Assembly (NCBI RefSeq): GCF_900186965.1
Contig: NZ_LT906457.1
Location: 3,126,501 to 3,190,500 of the forward strand
Source: Legionella spiritensis
GTDB taxonomy: Bacteria > Pseudomonadota > Gammaproteobacteria > Legionellales > Legionellaceae
Reading direction: 5' to 3'
DNA length: 64,000 nt
In this document: piece by piece, positions 55,156-62,382 of the stretch
Position numbering within the stretch: position 1 is the stretch's first letter
How the letters are laid out: every line of letters starts with the position of its first letter
The notes under the pieces: generated by a model
The model's input: only the letters and a program-made list of their open reading frames with translations
The model's database searches: none
What the model was told of the DNA's origin: nothing
Program-made: the position numbers and the translations under genes

Positions 55156-56348
55156 CCATAAAACATAAGCTGACCGGTTTTTTCCTTATGATCGGCCTGT
55201 TGTCTCCGCTTTTTGCCGGCCAAATCCTGTCGGTAGCAGAGACGCTGACAACCTCTGGCGCACGCGAGGTAACGCCTTTCAAACTGAATCATGAGCAATT
55301 TCTGGCGGTAGCGCAACTGGCCGAGGACATTCCCGACACCCCGGCGAACATGAATGGCGGCAATTCCGATATTGCCGTGGTAATTTTCAAAAAACAATCC
55401 GGCGGCTATAAGGAATATCAGCGTATTCCCAGCCATGGCAATGAAAGCGTCGAATTTTTTACCATAGACAACAACGCGTTTCTTGCGGTGGCCAGTATTC
55501 GTTCCGGACCACACGCGCCCTATAATATGAATACCTATTCCAAATTATACCGCTGGGATGGGCATTATTTTTACCCGGTGCAACAGTTTTTTACCTTCGC
55601 CGCCAAACAATGGCATTATTTCACTATTGGCAATCGCCGTTTTCTGGCCGTAGCCAACGGGGTTACCGCCGGTGAGGCAAATACCCGGGACGCCAATACC
55701 AACTCCATGGTTTACGAGTGGGATGGTCGGCAATTTAAACCATTTCAGTCCATCCCCTCGCAATGGGCTTACAGCTTTGAAACATTTAACATGGACGGAC
55801 AGCACTATCTGGCTCTGGCTGATCATCTCAAGCAATCAAGCCTGTACCGCTGGAATGGACAACAATTCATATCCGTGCAGCTTTTCAAAGGAAACGGCGG
55901 GCGAGCTTTTAAATTTTTTACTATTGCAGACAAGCACTACCTGGCTTATGCCAACATCAGCAACGATTCCGTTGTCTATAAGTGGAACGGCAGACAATTT
56001 GTTTCCTACCAGACTCTAAAAGGAGCCGGAGGCCGTAATTTCGCTTTTTTCACCCGGAATGGTCATTATTATCTGTTACGGATTAATTTTATTCTGGGTG
56101 ATCGCACCAATCCTGAAACCTCCTTGTCCTCACCGCTCTATGAATGGAAAAAGGATCGTTTTATGGTCGTTGAAACCATCCCGACGTTCGGCGGCGTCAG
56201 TGCGGCGTTATTTGCAAACGCCGGCCAGACATTTATCGCCGTGGCCAACAGTTTAAGCGCCGATCGCCGTTTTCGGGTGGATTCCGTGATTTATCGTATC
56301 AATACGACAGCAAAATCCGGGAGCCATTCAAACCCTGGAAAACCCTGA
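55152..56348 (+). CDS. Exported seven-bladed EAR (EPTP)-repeat beta-propeller protein
   Basis: A 398-residue precursor with a signal peptide (MTIKHKLTGFFLMIGLLSPL, then FAG). The mature part has seven repeats of about 45-50 residues, each with an F-x-x-F-x-I-x2-x-x-[FY]-L-A-V-A-[NS] core and usually a following [IV]-Y-x-W-x-G-x-x-F strand. Cores lie near residues 43-54, 100-115, 155-170, 209-224, 253-268, 297-312 and 351-366. This fits the EAR/EPTP propeller of vertebrate LGI1, GPR98 and TSPEAR, which is rare in bacteria. It is presumably a ligand- or surface-binding module. Start overlaps the upstream gene by 4 bp; the 3' end overlaps the convergent gene by 21 bp. Confidence 0.85.
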   Translation: MTIKHKLTGFFLMIGLLSPLFAGQILSVAETLTTSGAREVTPFKLNHEQFLAVAQLAEDIPDTPANMNGGNSDIAVVIFKKQSGGYKEYQRIPSHGNESVEFFTIDNNAFLAVASIRSGPHAPYNMNTYSKLYRWDGHYFYPVQQFFTFAAKQWHYFTIGNRRFLAVANGVTAGEANTRDANTNSMVYEWDGRQFKPFQSIPSQWAYSFETFNMDGQHYLALADHLKQSSLYRWNGQQFISVQLFKGNGGRAFKFFTIADKHYLAYANISNDSVVYKWNGRQFVSYQTLKGAGGRNFAFFTRNGHYYLLRINFILGDRTNPETSLSSPLYEWKKDRFMVVETIPTFGGVSAALFANAGQTFIAVANSLSADRRFRVDSVIYRINTTAKSGSHSNPGKP

Positions 56349-57323
56349 ATAACGGATGGTATCCACTGCCGCATTGTCAGCAACAGGAGTCACAAAAGCG
56401 TCGATGAATGCCTGCCAGAAATCATCATAAAGATAACGCTGCAGTGGGTGCTCATCCTCTACGGGGAAGCATGGCCCGTGATTAGCTTCCAGCAACCACA
56501 GCCGTCCCGTATCATCGGCCATGAAATCAAACCCGAAAATGGCCATACGACGTCGTTCACCGCATTGGAATGCTTGCGGAAATTCACGATTCAATCCCGC
56601 CAGCACCCTCGACACCATAGGCTCTATTTGGTGCATCTGCGCTGCAAAAAAAGCAAATCGTCGTGAGGGGATCTGCAAAACATTCACATCGCTTTCATGC
56701 AGATGCTCGTTGGTCAGATGGGGGCGCAAATCCGTAAAACCATTGCGGGAGTAAGGCGATAAAGCGACATTAAAATAACCGTCCTGATAAAGGTAGGAAC
56801 CGGCGTAGTTCGTTAGAATGACAAACAGGCGAATGCTGTATTTGCGATCATCACGTAACAACTGGGGATTGGTAATATATCGCTGCAACACATGAATCCC
56901 GCCCAAACGCCGGGGATTCAGATAATGACGCTCAATCTCCCCGATCGATTGAAAAATTTTAATCTGCTGACCATTGTTTAATAGAGACGGCTTTAAAATC
57001 CATGTTTCCGGTGCGGACGTACTTTGCCCTTGACGGTCAGCCAGGCGATTCAACACGCCAGGCCAGTTATGATCATCAATACTATGGGTTTCGGGCATCA
57101 CCTCCGGACAATAACGGGTTACCAGAGCCGCGAGCCGATGTTTGTATTCCAGACATTGCGCCGCAGCCTCATCAAAATGCAGATTGGTTTCGCCAAATCC
57201 GGCCCGCTTTGCAAAGCGCGTGGCAATCCAGCCTTGTGCGCGCAACAACCGACTCAAATTATAATGGGTAGGGGACTGTTCAGGAGCCAAACAGTACCGT
57301 CTTGTTCCTGGTTTCATTGACAT
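56328..57323 (-). CDS. Tubulin-tyrosine ligase (TTL) family ATP-grasp protein
   Basis: A 331-residue protein with the TTL-type ATP-grasp pattern: WILKPSLLNNGQQIKIF (ATP-binding Lys111), GGIHVLQRYITNPQLL (141-156), KYSIRLFVILTN (161-172), FGFDFMADDTGRLWLLEANHGPCF (263-286) with metal-binding Asp, Glu and Asn. TTL enzymes add amino acids (Tyr, Glu, Gly) to protein tails such as tubulin in eukaryotes; bacterial members are uncharacterised and the substrate here is unknown. No signal peptide is present. Start ATG at 57323 has only weak ribosome-binding sequence. The gene is convergent with the propeller gene and overlaps it by 21 bp, and is divergent from the J-domain gene. Confidence 0.85.
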   Translation of the reverse strand: MSMKPGTRRYCLAPEQSPTHYNLSRLLRAQGWIATRFAKRAGFGETNLHFDEAAAQCLEYKHRLAALVTRYCPEVMPETHSIDDHNWPGVLNRLADRQGQSTSAPETWILKPSLLNNGQQIKIFQSIGEIERHYLNPRRLGGIHVLQRYITNPQLLRDDRKYSIRLFVILTNYAGSYLYQDGYFNVALSPYSRNGFTDLRPHLTNEHLHESDVNVLQIPSRRFAFFAAQMHQIEPMVSRVLAGLNREFPQAFQCGERRRMAIFGFDFMADDTGRLWLLEANHGPCFPVEDEHPLQRYLYDDFWQAFIDAFVTPVADNAAVDTIRYSGFSRV

Positions 57324-57429
57324 TTGGTTTCATGACTCGCTTTATAATAGCCACAACATGATTAAATTTATATCAAAATGTATGATATGATATACTGTAA
57401 ATATATGGCAACAAAATTCGGAAAAAGAC

Positions 57430-58362
57430 ATGTCCAGCACACCTGAAGATGCAAAACCGGAAACCCAGAAGCAACCATCGTCCAACATTCAAAGGATAAA
57501 CGGCGCCGGCAATTTCTATGAGGTATTGGGAGTTGCTCAGGATGCCAGCCCGTCCGAGATAAAAAAAGCTTATTTCAAAGCGGCAAAAGAGGTACATCCC
57601 GATAAAAATCCCGAAAACGTGAAGAAAGAAAGCGAAGCGGCTTTTGACAAGCTTCATAACGCCTACGAAACATTAAGCGACGAGGGAAAACGGGCCACCT
57701 ACGATAATACCCTGAAACAAACCTCCTCACAAACGCAGACTCAAACCAATACGGAAAGCAGTATCGTGGTAGCCAAAAGCCCGACCTCCGCACCGGAAAA
57801 AAGCAAGCCCAAGACTGAAAAAAAGCCGGAAGAAGATGCGAAACCGGAAGAAATAACCGATAAAAAAGAGGAAACCGCCGCTGAAAAACCGGCCGGACCC
57901 CAAAAAAATAAAGCACAACAAGTCAATGACAAGCTTTACGATTTCATGAAAGAGATTTATTCCACCGATGGCATTGACGATCCAGTGATAAAAGCATGGC
58001 TAAAATTCATGCAAACGATGATGGAATTAAATCAGGCGCTCACCAATGCCTTGCTCGGCAAACTCTTTTCCGACAAGAAAGCGGACAAGGGGAACAAGGA
58101 AGAAAATATTGTGGAAGATGAGCTTGCCCAGGAAGACACGCCTCTGTCAGAAATGACGTCGACTGACAATAATCAGCTTGCCATTGAAGACAACAAGGAA
58201 AGCAGCCCGCTGATGCTAACGGCGGCGTCAGACACGTTGGCCATAACAGACGGTTCCGAGCTCAACGACAAGGACATCCCAAGCCTTGATTCTTCCGGCG
58301 GCACCAATGAAATGACCTCATCCCAGGAGCTTGACCAGCCAGATACCATTGCGCCGAAATAA
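57430..58362 (+). CDS. J-domain (DnaJ-like) protein, possible effector
   Basis: A 310-residue protein with a complete J domain (about 28-92) including the HPD tripeptide (56-58), which stimulates Hsp70 ATPase. There is no Gly/Phe region, zinc domain or client-binding domain. A long charged, Lys/Glu/Pro-rich linker (95-165), a short helical section (about 168-220) and an acidic, Ser/Thr-rich C-terminus follow. GGAA lies 8 bp before the ATG. The design suggests recruitment of an Hsp70 (bacterial or host) by an otherwise disordered protein. It could be a Dot/Icm substrate, but there is no direct evidence. The 106-bp upstream spacer is A/T-rich with several possible -10 elements. Confidence 0.75.
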   Translation: MSSTPEDAKPETQKQPSSNIQRINGAGNFYEVLGVAQDASPSEIKKAYFKAAKEVHPDKNPENVKKESEAAFDKLHNAYETLSDEGKRATYDNTLKQTSSQTQTQTNTESSIVVAKSPTSAPEKSKPKTEKKPEEDAKPEEITDKKEETAAEKPAGPQKNKAQQVNDKLYDFMKEIYSTDGIDDPVIKAWLKFMQTMMELNQALTNALLGKLFSDKKADKGNKEENIVEDELAQEDTPLSEMTSTDNNQLAIEDNKESSPLMLTAASDTLAITDGSELNDKDIPSLDSSGGTNEMTSSQELDQPDTIAPK

Positions 58363-58395
58363 GGTGTGTGATTTGTCTTTTTTTGTAGTATTTCC

Positions 58396-58425
58396 TGTAG
58401 CCCGCCATGAAGGCTTCGCTCTGAG
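58396..58425. repeat. Partial REP-like motif (family B)
   Basis: GTAGCCCGCCATGAAGGCTT and neighbouring bases match one half of the family B motif. It stands alone, 34 bp after the J-domain gene, and may act in 3'-end formation. No partner copy is visible nearby. Confidence 0.45.
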
Positions 58426-58582
58426 GAATCTCGACATTTTTTTGAACAAAAAAATGGAAGCGCCTATGTTTTTGTGATCAAATTCAGATTACCTCGATCT
58501 GCCCCCTCTCCCGCGCCAGGAATTTGAGTAACAGGATGATGTTTTTTCGCGGGATGAGGGTTGGGGAGAGGGCTTGTCACGG

Positions 58583-58711
58583 ATGGTCATTGACGATGAG
58601 ATATGGTGTCGTTTAGAAACGTTGCTTCCAAAACCTAAGGGACGTCATGGTAAGGATGAGCAGTTGTTTATGGAGGCGACAGGCGGGATGCTTCAAACGG
58701 CTTTACTTTAA
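58583..58711 (+). pseudogene. IS5-family transposase N-terminal remnant
   Basis: A 42-codon frame reads MVIDDEIWCRLETLLPKPKG, then RHGKDEQLFMEATGG, which resembles the N-terminus of IS5-group transposases of the WxxLxPLLPxxKGRxGxDxR type. It then loses similarity and stops. The DDE catalytic region is absent. It overlaps the end of the DUF559 remnant tail by a few bases in the opposite direction. Confidence 0.7.
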
Positions 58712-59086
58712 AGCAGTCATGATGACGTCGAGGACTGTTGGCGTGTGCTGAAAGATATCATGATTCCAAAAGCGGAGCACTTTAAAACCACGTGTCTTTA
58801 GTCAATCAGTACGTTTCGTATCGTAAATTTGATTGTGCAGGTGTTGACCACCATCAAGTTCGATAATCAGCCGTTTTTCAAGACAGGCAAAATCAACGAT
58901 GTAGTCGCTTATTGGTACTTGTCTCTTGAATTTAAATCCAGGTCTATTCGCTCGAAGATAGTACCATAGATGCCTCTCAGCATCCGTACTGTTTTTCCTT
59001 AAATCGCGGGCTCGTTGCCTTAACACCGATTTTTCCACACCCTCTCCCCAACCCTCTCCCGCAAAAAATATCATCCTACTACTCAA
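58703..59086 (-). pseudogene. DUF559 endonuclease-like protein, interrupted by a TGA codon
   Basis: The frame begins in the right inverted-repeat arm and encodes RQRARDLRKNSTDAERHLWY, then LRANRPGFKFKRQVPISDYI, VDFACLEKRLIIELDGGQH and YDTKRTD. These are the conserved core of DUF559 (Vsr/restriction endonuclease-like fold) with its E-x-D-G-G-Q-H catalytic motif. A TGA at 58804-58802 stops it after 94 codons. The same frame continues LKTRGFKVLRFWNHDIFQ to a natural TAA at 58703-58705, the expected C-terminal strand. A single nonsense change therefore inactivated an otherwise full-length gene of about 127 codons. Confidence 0.8.
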
Positions 59087-59287
59087 ATTCCTGGCGCGGG
59101 AGAGGGGGCAGATCGAGGTAATCTCAAAAATCTGTGTTCAAATTCAGTCTGGGATAGCTATAAAAAACGTTAGGGATATGTATTTTTAACAAAAATATGT
59201 CAGGATCACTCAGGGCGAAGCCGTAATGCGGGATAACGCTCTTTTGTAAAAAAATGGTGCCGTGACATTTTTGTTCACGGAACCGGA

Positions 59288-59372
59288 GGCTTGTTGACAT
59301 GTCATTTCATGGTTGCATAACGGCACGCAATTAGCCACATTTTCGCTTCACGTTATGAAATGTCAACAAGCC
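59288..59372. repeat. Inverted-repeat element, family D (85 bp)
   Basis: It starts GGCTTGTTGACATG and ends TGTCAACAAGCC, so the ends are inverted repeats of about 12-13 bp. The inner part (CAATTAGCCACATTTTCGCTT) resembles the inner part of the family A element at 21121. Just upstream (59212-59284) is a partial family B motif and a family A end (TTTTTGTTCACGGAACC). These and the remnant element fill the spacer before typA. Confidence 0.65.
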
Positions 59373-59494
59373 CTGCTCATCTGGATAGGATTTACTGACA
59401 TTCCGATGTATAATGATAAATTGATGAACACTTTCTGCCTGTCATGCCGCTGACAACACCCGGCATAACGCTTTACTGTAAACCAAGGCCCTTT

Positions 59495-61318
59495 ATGATA
59501 GAGAAGATACGTAATATTGCCATCATCGCGCACGTCGATCACGGCAAAACCACCCTCGTCGATAAATTACTGCAACAAACCGGTACGCTTAACGAGCGCG
59601 CGCCCAAAGTGGAGCGCGTCATGGATTCCAACGCGCTGGAAAAGGAGCGCGGTATCACCATTCTCGCTAAAAACACCTGTGTTAACTGGCAGGATCATCA
59701 AATTAATATCGTCGACACGCCCGGGCACGCGGATTTCGGAGGTGAGGTTGAACGCATCCTGTCCATGGTGGACAGTGTTTTATTGCTGGTAGACGCGGTG
59801 GACGGCCCGATGCCGCAAACCCGCTTCGTCACCCAGAAAGCCTTTGCCCGCGGTTTAAATCCCATCGTTGTGATCAATAAAATCGATCGTCCCGGCGCAA
59901 GGCCGCATTGGGTGATGGATCAGGTTTTTGATTTGTTTGACAATCTGGGCGCTACCGATACCCAGCTTGATTTTCCGGTAGTTTATGCCTCCGCCTTAAA
60001 TGGCTACGCCAAACTGGATCTCACCGATGAGACAGAGGATATGTCGGCGTTGCTGCAAACCATCATTGATCGGGTACCGCCGCCGCAGGTGGATGAATCA
60101 GGTCCGTTTCAAATGCAAATCAGCTCTCTGGATTACTCGTCCTATGTCGGCACCATTGGCATTGGCCGCATTACCCGGGGGCAAATCAAGGCCAAATCGC
60201 CCGTTAAAATCATCGACAAGGAAGGAAACATCCGCAACGGACGTCTGCTTCAGCTACTTGGATTTAAAGGATTGGAGCGGGTGGAAATTGCCGAGGCAAG
60301 TGCCGGAGACATTATAGCGGTCACCGGTATCGAGCAACTCAATATTTCAGACACCTTGTGTGATCCCAATCTGGTCGAACCCATGCCGGCGTTAACCGTC
60401 GACGAACCCACCATCAGCATGACCTTTCAAGTCAACGATTCCCCCTTTGCCGGGCAGGAGGGCAAATTTGTCACCAGCCGCAAGATACGCGAGCGATTGC
60501 AGACAGAATTATTACATAATGTGGCCTTGCGCGTGGAAGACACGGAAGATCCGGATAAATTCCGGGTATCGGGACGAGGGGAATTGCATTTATCGATACT
60601 CATTGAAAACATGCGCCGGGAAGGCTACGAACTGGCGATCAGTAAACCGGAAGTTATTTTACGGGAAGAAAACGGCGAGCCGCAGGAACCCTATGAGCGG
60701 TTGACCATTGATGTCGAGGAAAATCACCAGGGTACCATCATGGAGAAACTCGGCGAGCGCCGTGGTGAGTTACAAAATATGATCCCGGATGGCAAGGGTC
60801 GGGTACGTCTGGATTATCTCATTCCCACTCGCGGCCTTATCGGTTTTCACACCGAATTTTTATCAAGCACATCGGGAACCGGCCTGATGTATCATGTCTA
60901 TGATCATTATGGTCCCGCCTTTCGCGGACGTTTGGGTAAACGCAACAACGGTGTGCTTATCGCCAATTGCCAGGGTGCGGCCCGCGCCTTTGCCCTGTTT
61001 AATTTACAGGAACGAGGCCGTCTGTTCATCGAGCCTCAAACAGTCTGTTACGAAGGAATGATTGTCGGTATTCACTCGCGTGATAACGATTTGGTGGTCA
61101 ATGTCACCAAGGAAAAACAATTGACTAATATTCGAGCATCTGGTTCGGATGAAAATATTATTCTGACCCCTTCGGTGAAATTGTCGCTCGAACAAGCTCT
61201 TGAATTCATTGACGACGATGAACTGGTGGAGGTGACGCCCAAGTCGATTCGATTGCGCAAAAAAACCTTGAAAGAACATGAGCGCAAACGCGCGTCACGC
61301 GCCCAGTCGGAAGAGTAA
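59495..61318 (+). CDS. typA: Ribosome-associated GTPase TypA/BipA
   Basis: TypA is a translational GTPase related to EF-G and LepA/EF4 that acts in ribosome assembly and stress adaptation. The 607-residue product has all G motifs: [10 protein letters not shown] (G1), the RGITI switch region, [14 protein letters not shown] (G3), NKIDRPGAR (G4) and ASALNGYA (G5). EF-G-like domains and the BipA-specific C-terminal domain follow. I select ATG 59495 ([19 protein letters not shown]), with AAGG 7 bp upstream; the frame is open 17 codons earlier without conserved sequence. Confidence 0.97.
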   Translation: MIEKIRNIAIIAHVDHGKTTLVDKLLQQTGTLNERAPKVERVMDSNALEKERGITILAKNTCVNWQDHQINIVDTPGHADFGGEVERILSMVDSVLLLVDAVDGPMPQTRFVTQKAFARGLNPIVVINKIDRPGARPHWVMDQVFDLFDNLGATDTQLDFPVVYASALNGYAKLDLTDETEDMSALLQTIIDRVPPPQVDESGPFQMQISSLDYSSYVGTIGIGRITRGQIKAKSPVKIIDKEGNIRNGRLLQLLGFKGLERVEIAEASAGDIIAVTGIEQLNISDTLCDPNLVEPMPALTVDEPTISMTFQVNDSPFAGQEGKFVTSRKIRERLQTELLHNVALRVEDTEDPDKFRVSGRGELHLSILIENMRREGYELAISKPEVILREENGEPQEPYERLTIDVEENHQGTIMEKLGERRGELQNMIPDGKGRVRLDYLIPTRGLIGFHTEFLSSTSGTGLMYHVYDHYGPAFRGRLGKRNNGVLIANCQGAARAFALFNLQERGRLFIEPQTVCYEGMIVGIHSRDNDLVVNVTKEKQLTNIRASGSDENIILTPSVKLSLEQALEFIDDDELVEVTPKSIRLRKKTLKEHERKRASRAQSEE

Positions 61319-61491
61319 TACGGGCGAACGGCTGGCGAAGGATCGCCTGCCTCTTTATAGCAAGTGCACTAGGGGGTATTCTCAATAATATGATAGAATT
61401 TAAGCAATCATCATTATTGTAGTCATAACTTGTGTCGAGTGCTCGGTTCCGGTGCAAGGAAGGAAATGAACCATTAACCATCTGACAAAAT

Positions 61492-62379
61492 ATGAAACAG
61501 AAATTTCAACGCGTTATCTTGTATGCACGCCAGCACCGCGCTAACGAAGGTGTTAATGAGAGTCTGCAACGTCTGGTGAAATTTTTAAAAAAACAGCAGA
61601 TAGACGCTTATCTCGATACGGACACCGCCGGTTCCTTTACTATCAAACTTCCCATCCTGGAACGTGCCTGCATGGGCAAAAAGCAGGATTTAATTATTGT
61701 GGTCGGTGGGGACGGCAGTTTGCTTTCCGCCGCGCGCATGGCCATTAAGGTCAATGTTCCGGTTATCGGGATCAACCGCGGCCGTCTGGGCTTTTTAACA
61801 GACATCAATCCAAACGATATGGAAGAGCAGTTGAAGGCTGTTCTGAACGGCGAATATCAGGAGGAACATCGATTCCTGCTGCAAACCCGCATTCATGATG
61901 AAGAAAACACCTATTTTCAGGGTGACGCCCTCAACGATGTGGTTCTGGGGCGCGGCAGTGAAACCCATTTGATTGAATTTGACGTTTATATTAATCAACA
62001 ATTCGTCAGCCACTACCGCTCGGATGGTTTGATACTGGCCACACCCACCGGCTCCACCGCCTACGCCTTGTCGGCCGGCGGCCCAATCATGCACCCGCAA
62101 ATCAACGCCATCGTACTGGTGCCAATGTTTCCACATAGTTTAAGTTCACGACCCTTGGTCATTGACAGCCAGTCCAGGATAGATCTGGTTATCAGCGAAC
62201 GCAATGAAACGGATTTGCGCATCAGTTGTGACGGCCATGAATCACGCATGGTCAAACCCAGACAACAGGTATCTATTGAAAAAAATGCCCAGCAACTTCG
62301 CTTGCTGCATCCCGTGGATTACCATTATTATGATACATTACGGATAAAACTCGGCTGGGAATCCAAACACCAGGGATAA
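61492..62379 (+). CDS. nadK: NAD kinase
   Basis: NadK phosphorylates NAD to NADP using ATP. The 295-residue product has the GGDGS motif ([13 protein letters not shown], about 63-75), [11 protein letters not shown] and the glycine-rich [17 protein letters not shown] loop, in the normal order. The ATG has no strong ribosome-binding site directly before it. The 173-bp spacer after typA is A/T-rich and probably contains its promoter, although I cannot define one confidently. recN follows after 3 bp. Confidence 0.97.
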   Translation: MKQKFQRVILYARQHRANEGVNESLQRLVKFLKKQQIDAYLDTDTAGSFTIKLPILERACMGKKQDLIIVVGGDGSLLSAARMAIKVNVPVIGINRGRLGFLTDINPNDMEEQLKAVLNGEYQEEHRFLLQTRIHDEENTYFQGDALNDVVLGRGSETHLIEFDVYINQQFVSHYRSDGLILATPTGSTAYALSAGGPIMHPQINAIVLVPMFPHSLSSRPLVIDSQSRIDLVISERNETDLRISCDGHESRMVKPRQQVSIEKNAQQLRLLHPVDYHYYDTLRIKLGWESKHQG

Positions 62380-62382
62380 ATC

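Larger units (their letters stand above)
58486..59124. mobile_element. Remnant element bounded by an 85-87 bp inverted repeat
   Basis: The left arm (58486-58572) and right arm (59040-59124) are near-perfect reverse complements with a few mismatches. They include CTCTCCCGCGCCAGGAATTT on one strand and a run of GGGAGAGGG-type repeats. Between them lie an IS5-type transposase fragment and a broken DUF559 gene. Arms of this kind often flank DUF559 genes in related genomes, to my recollection. This explains the middle of the 1.1-kb gene-free stretch 58363-59494. Confidence 0.7.

Noticed and set aside
57317-57353. TTGACA...TATAAT promoter for the J-domain gene
   Set aside because: The spacer is 20 bp, too long for a confident sigma-70 promoter.
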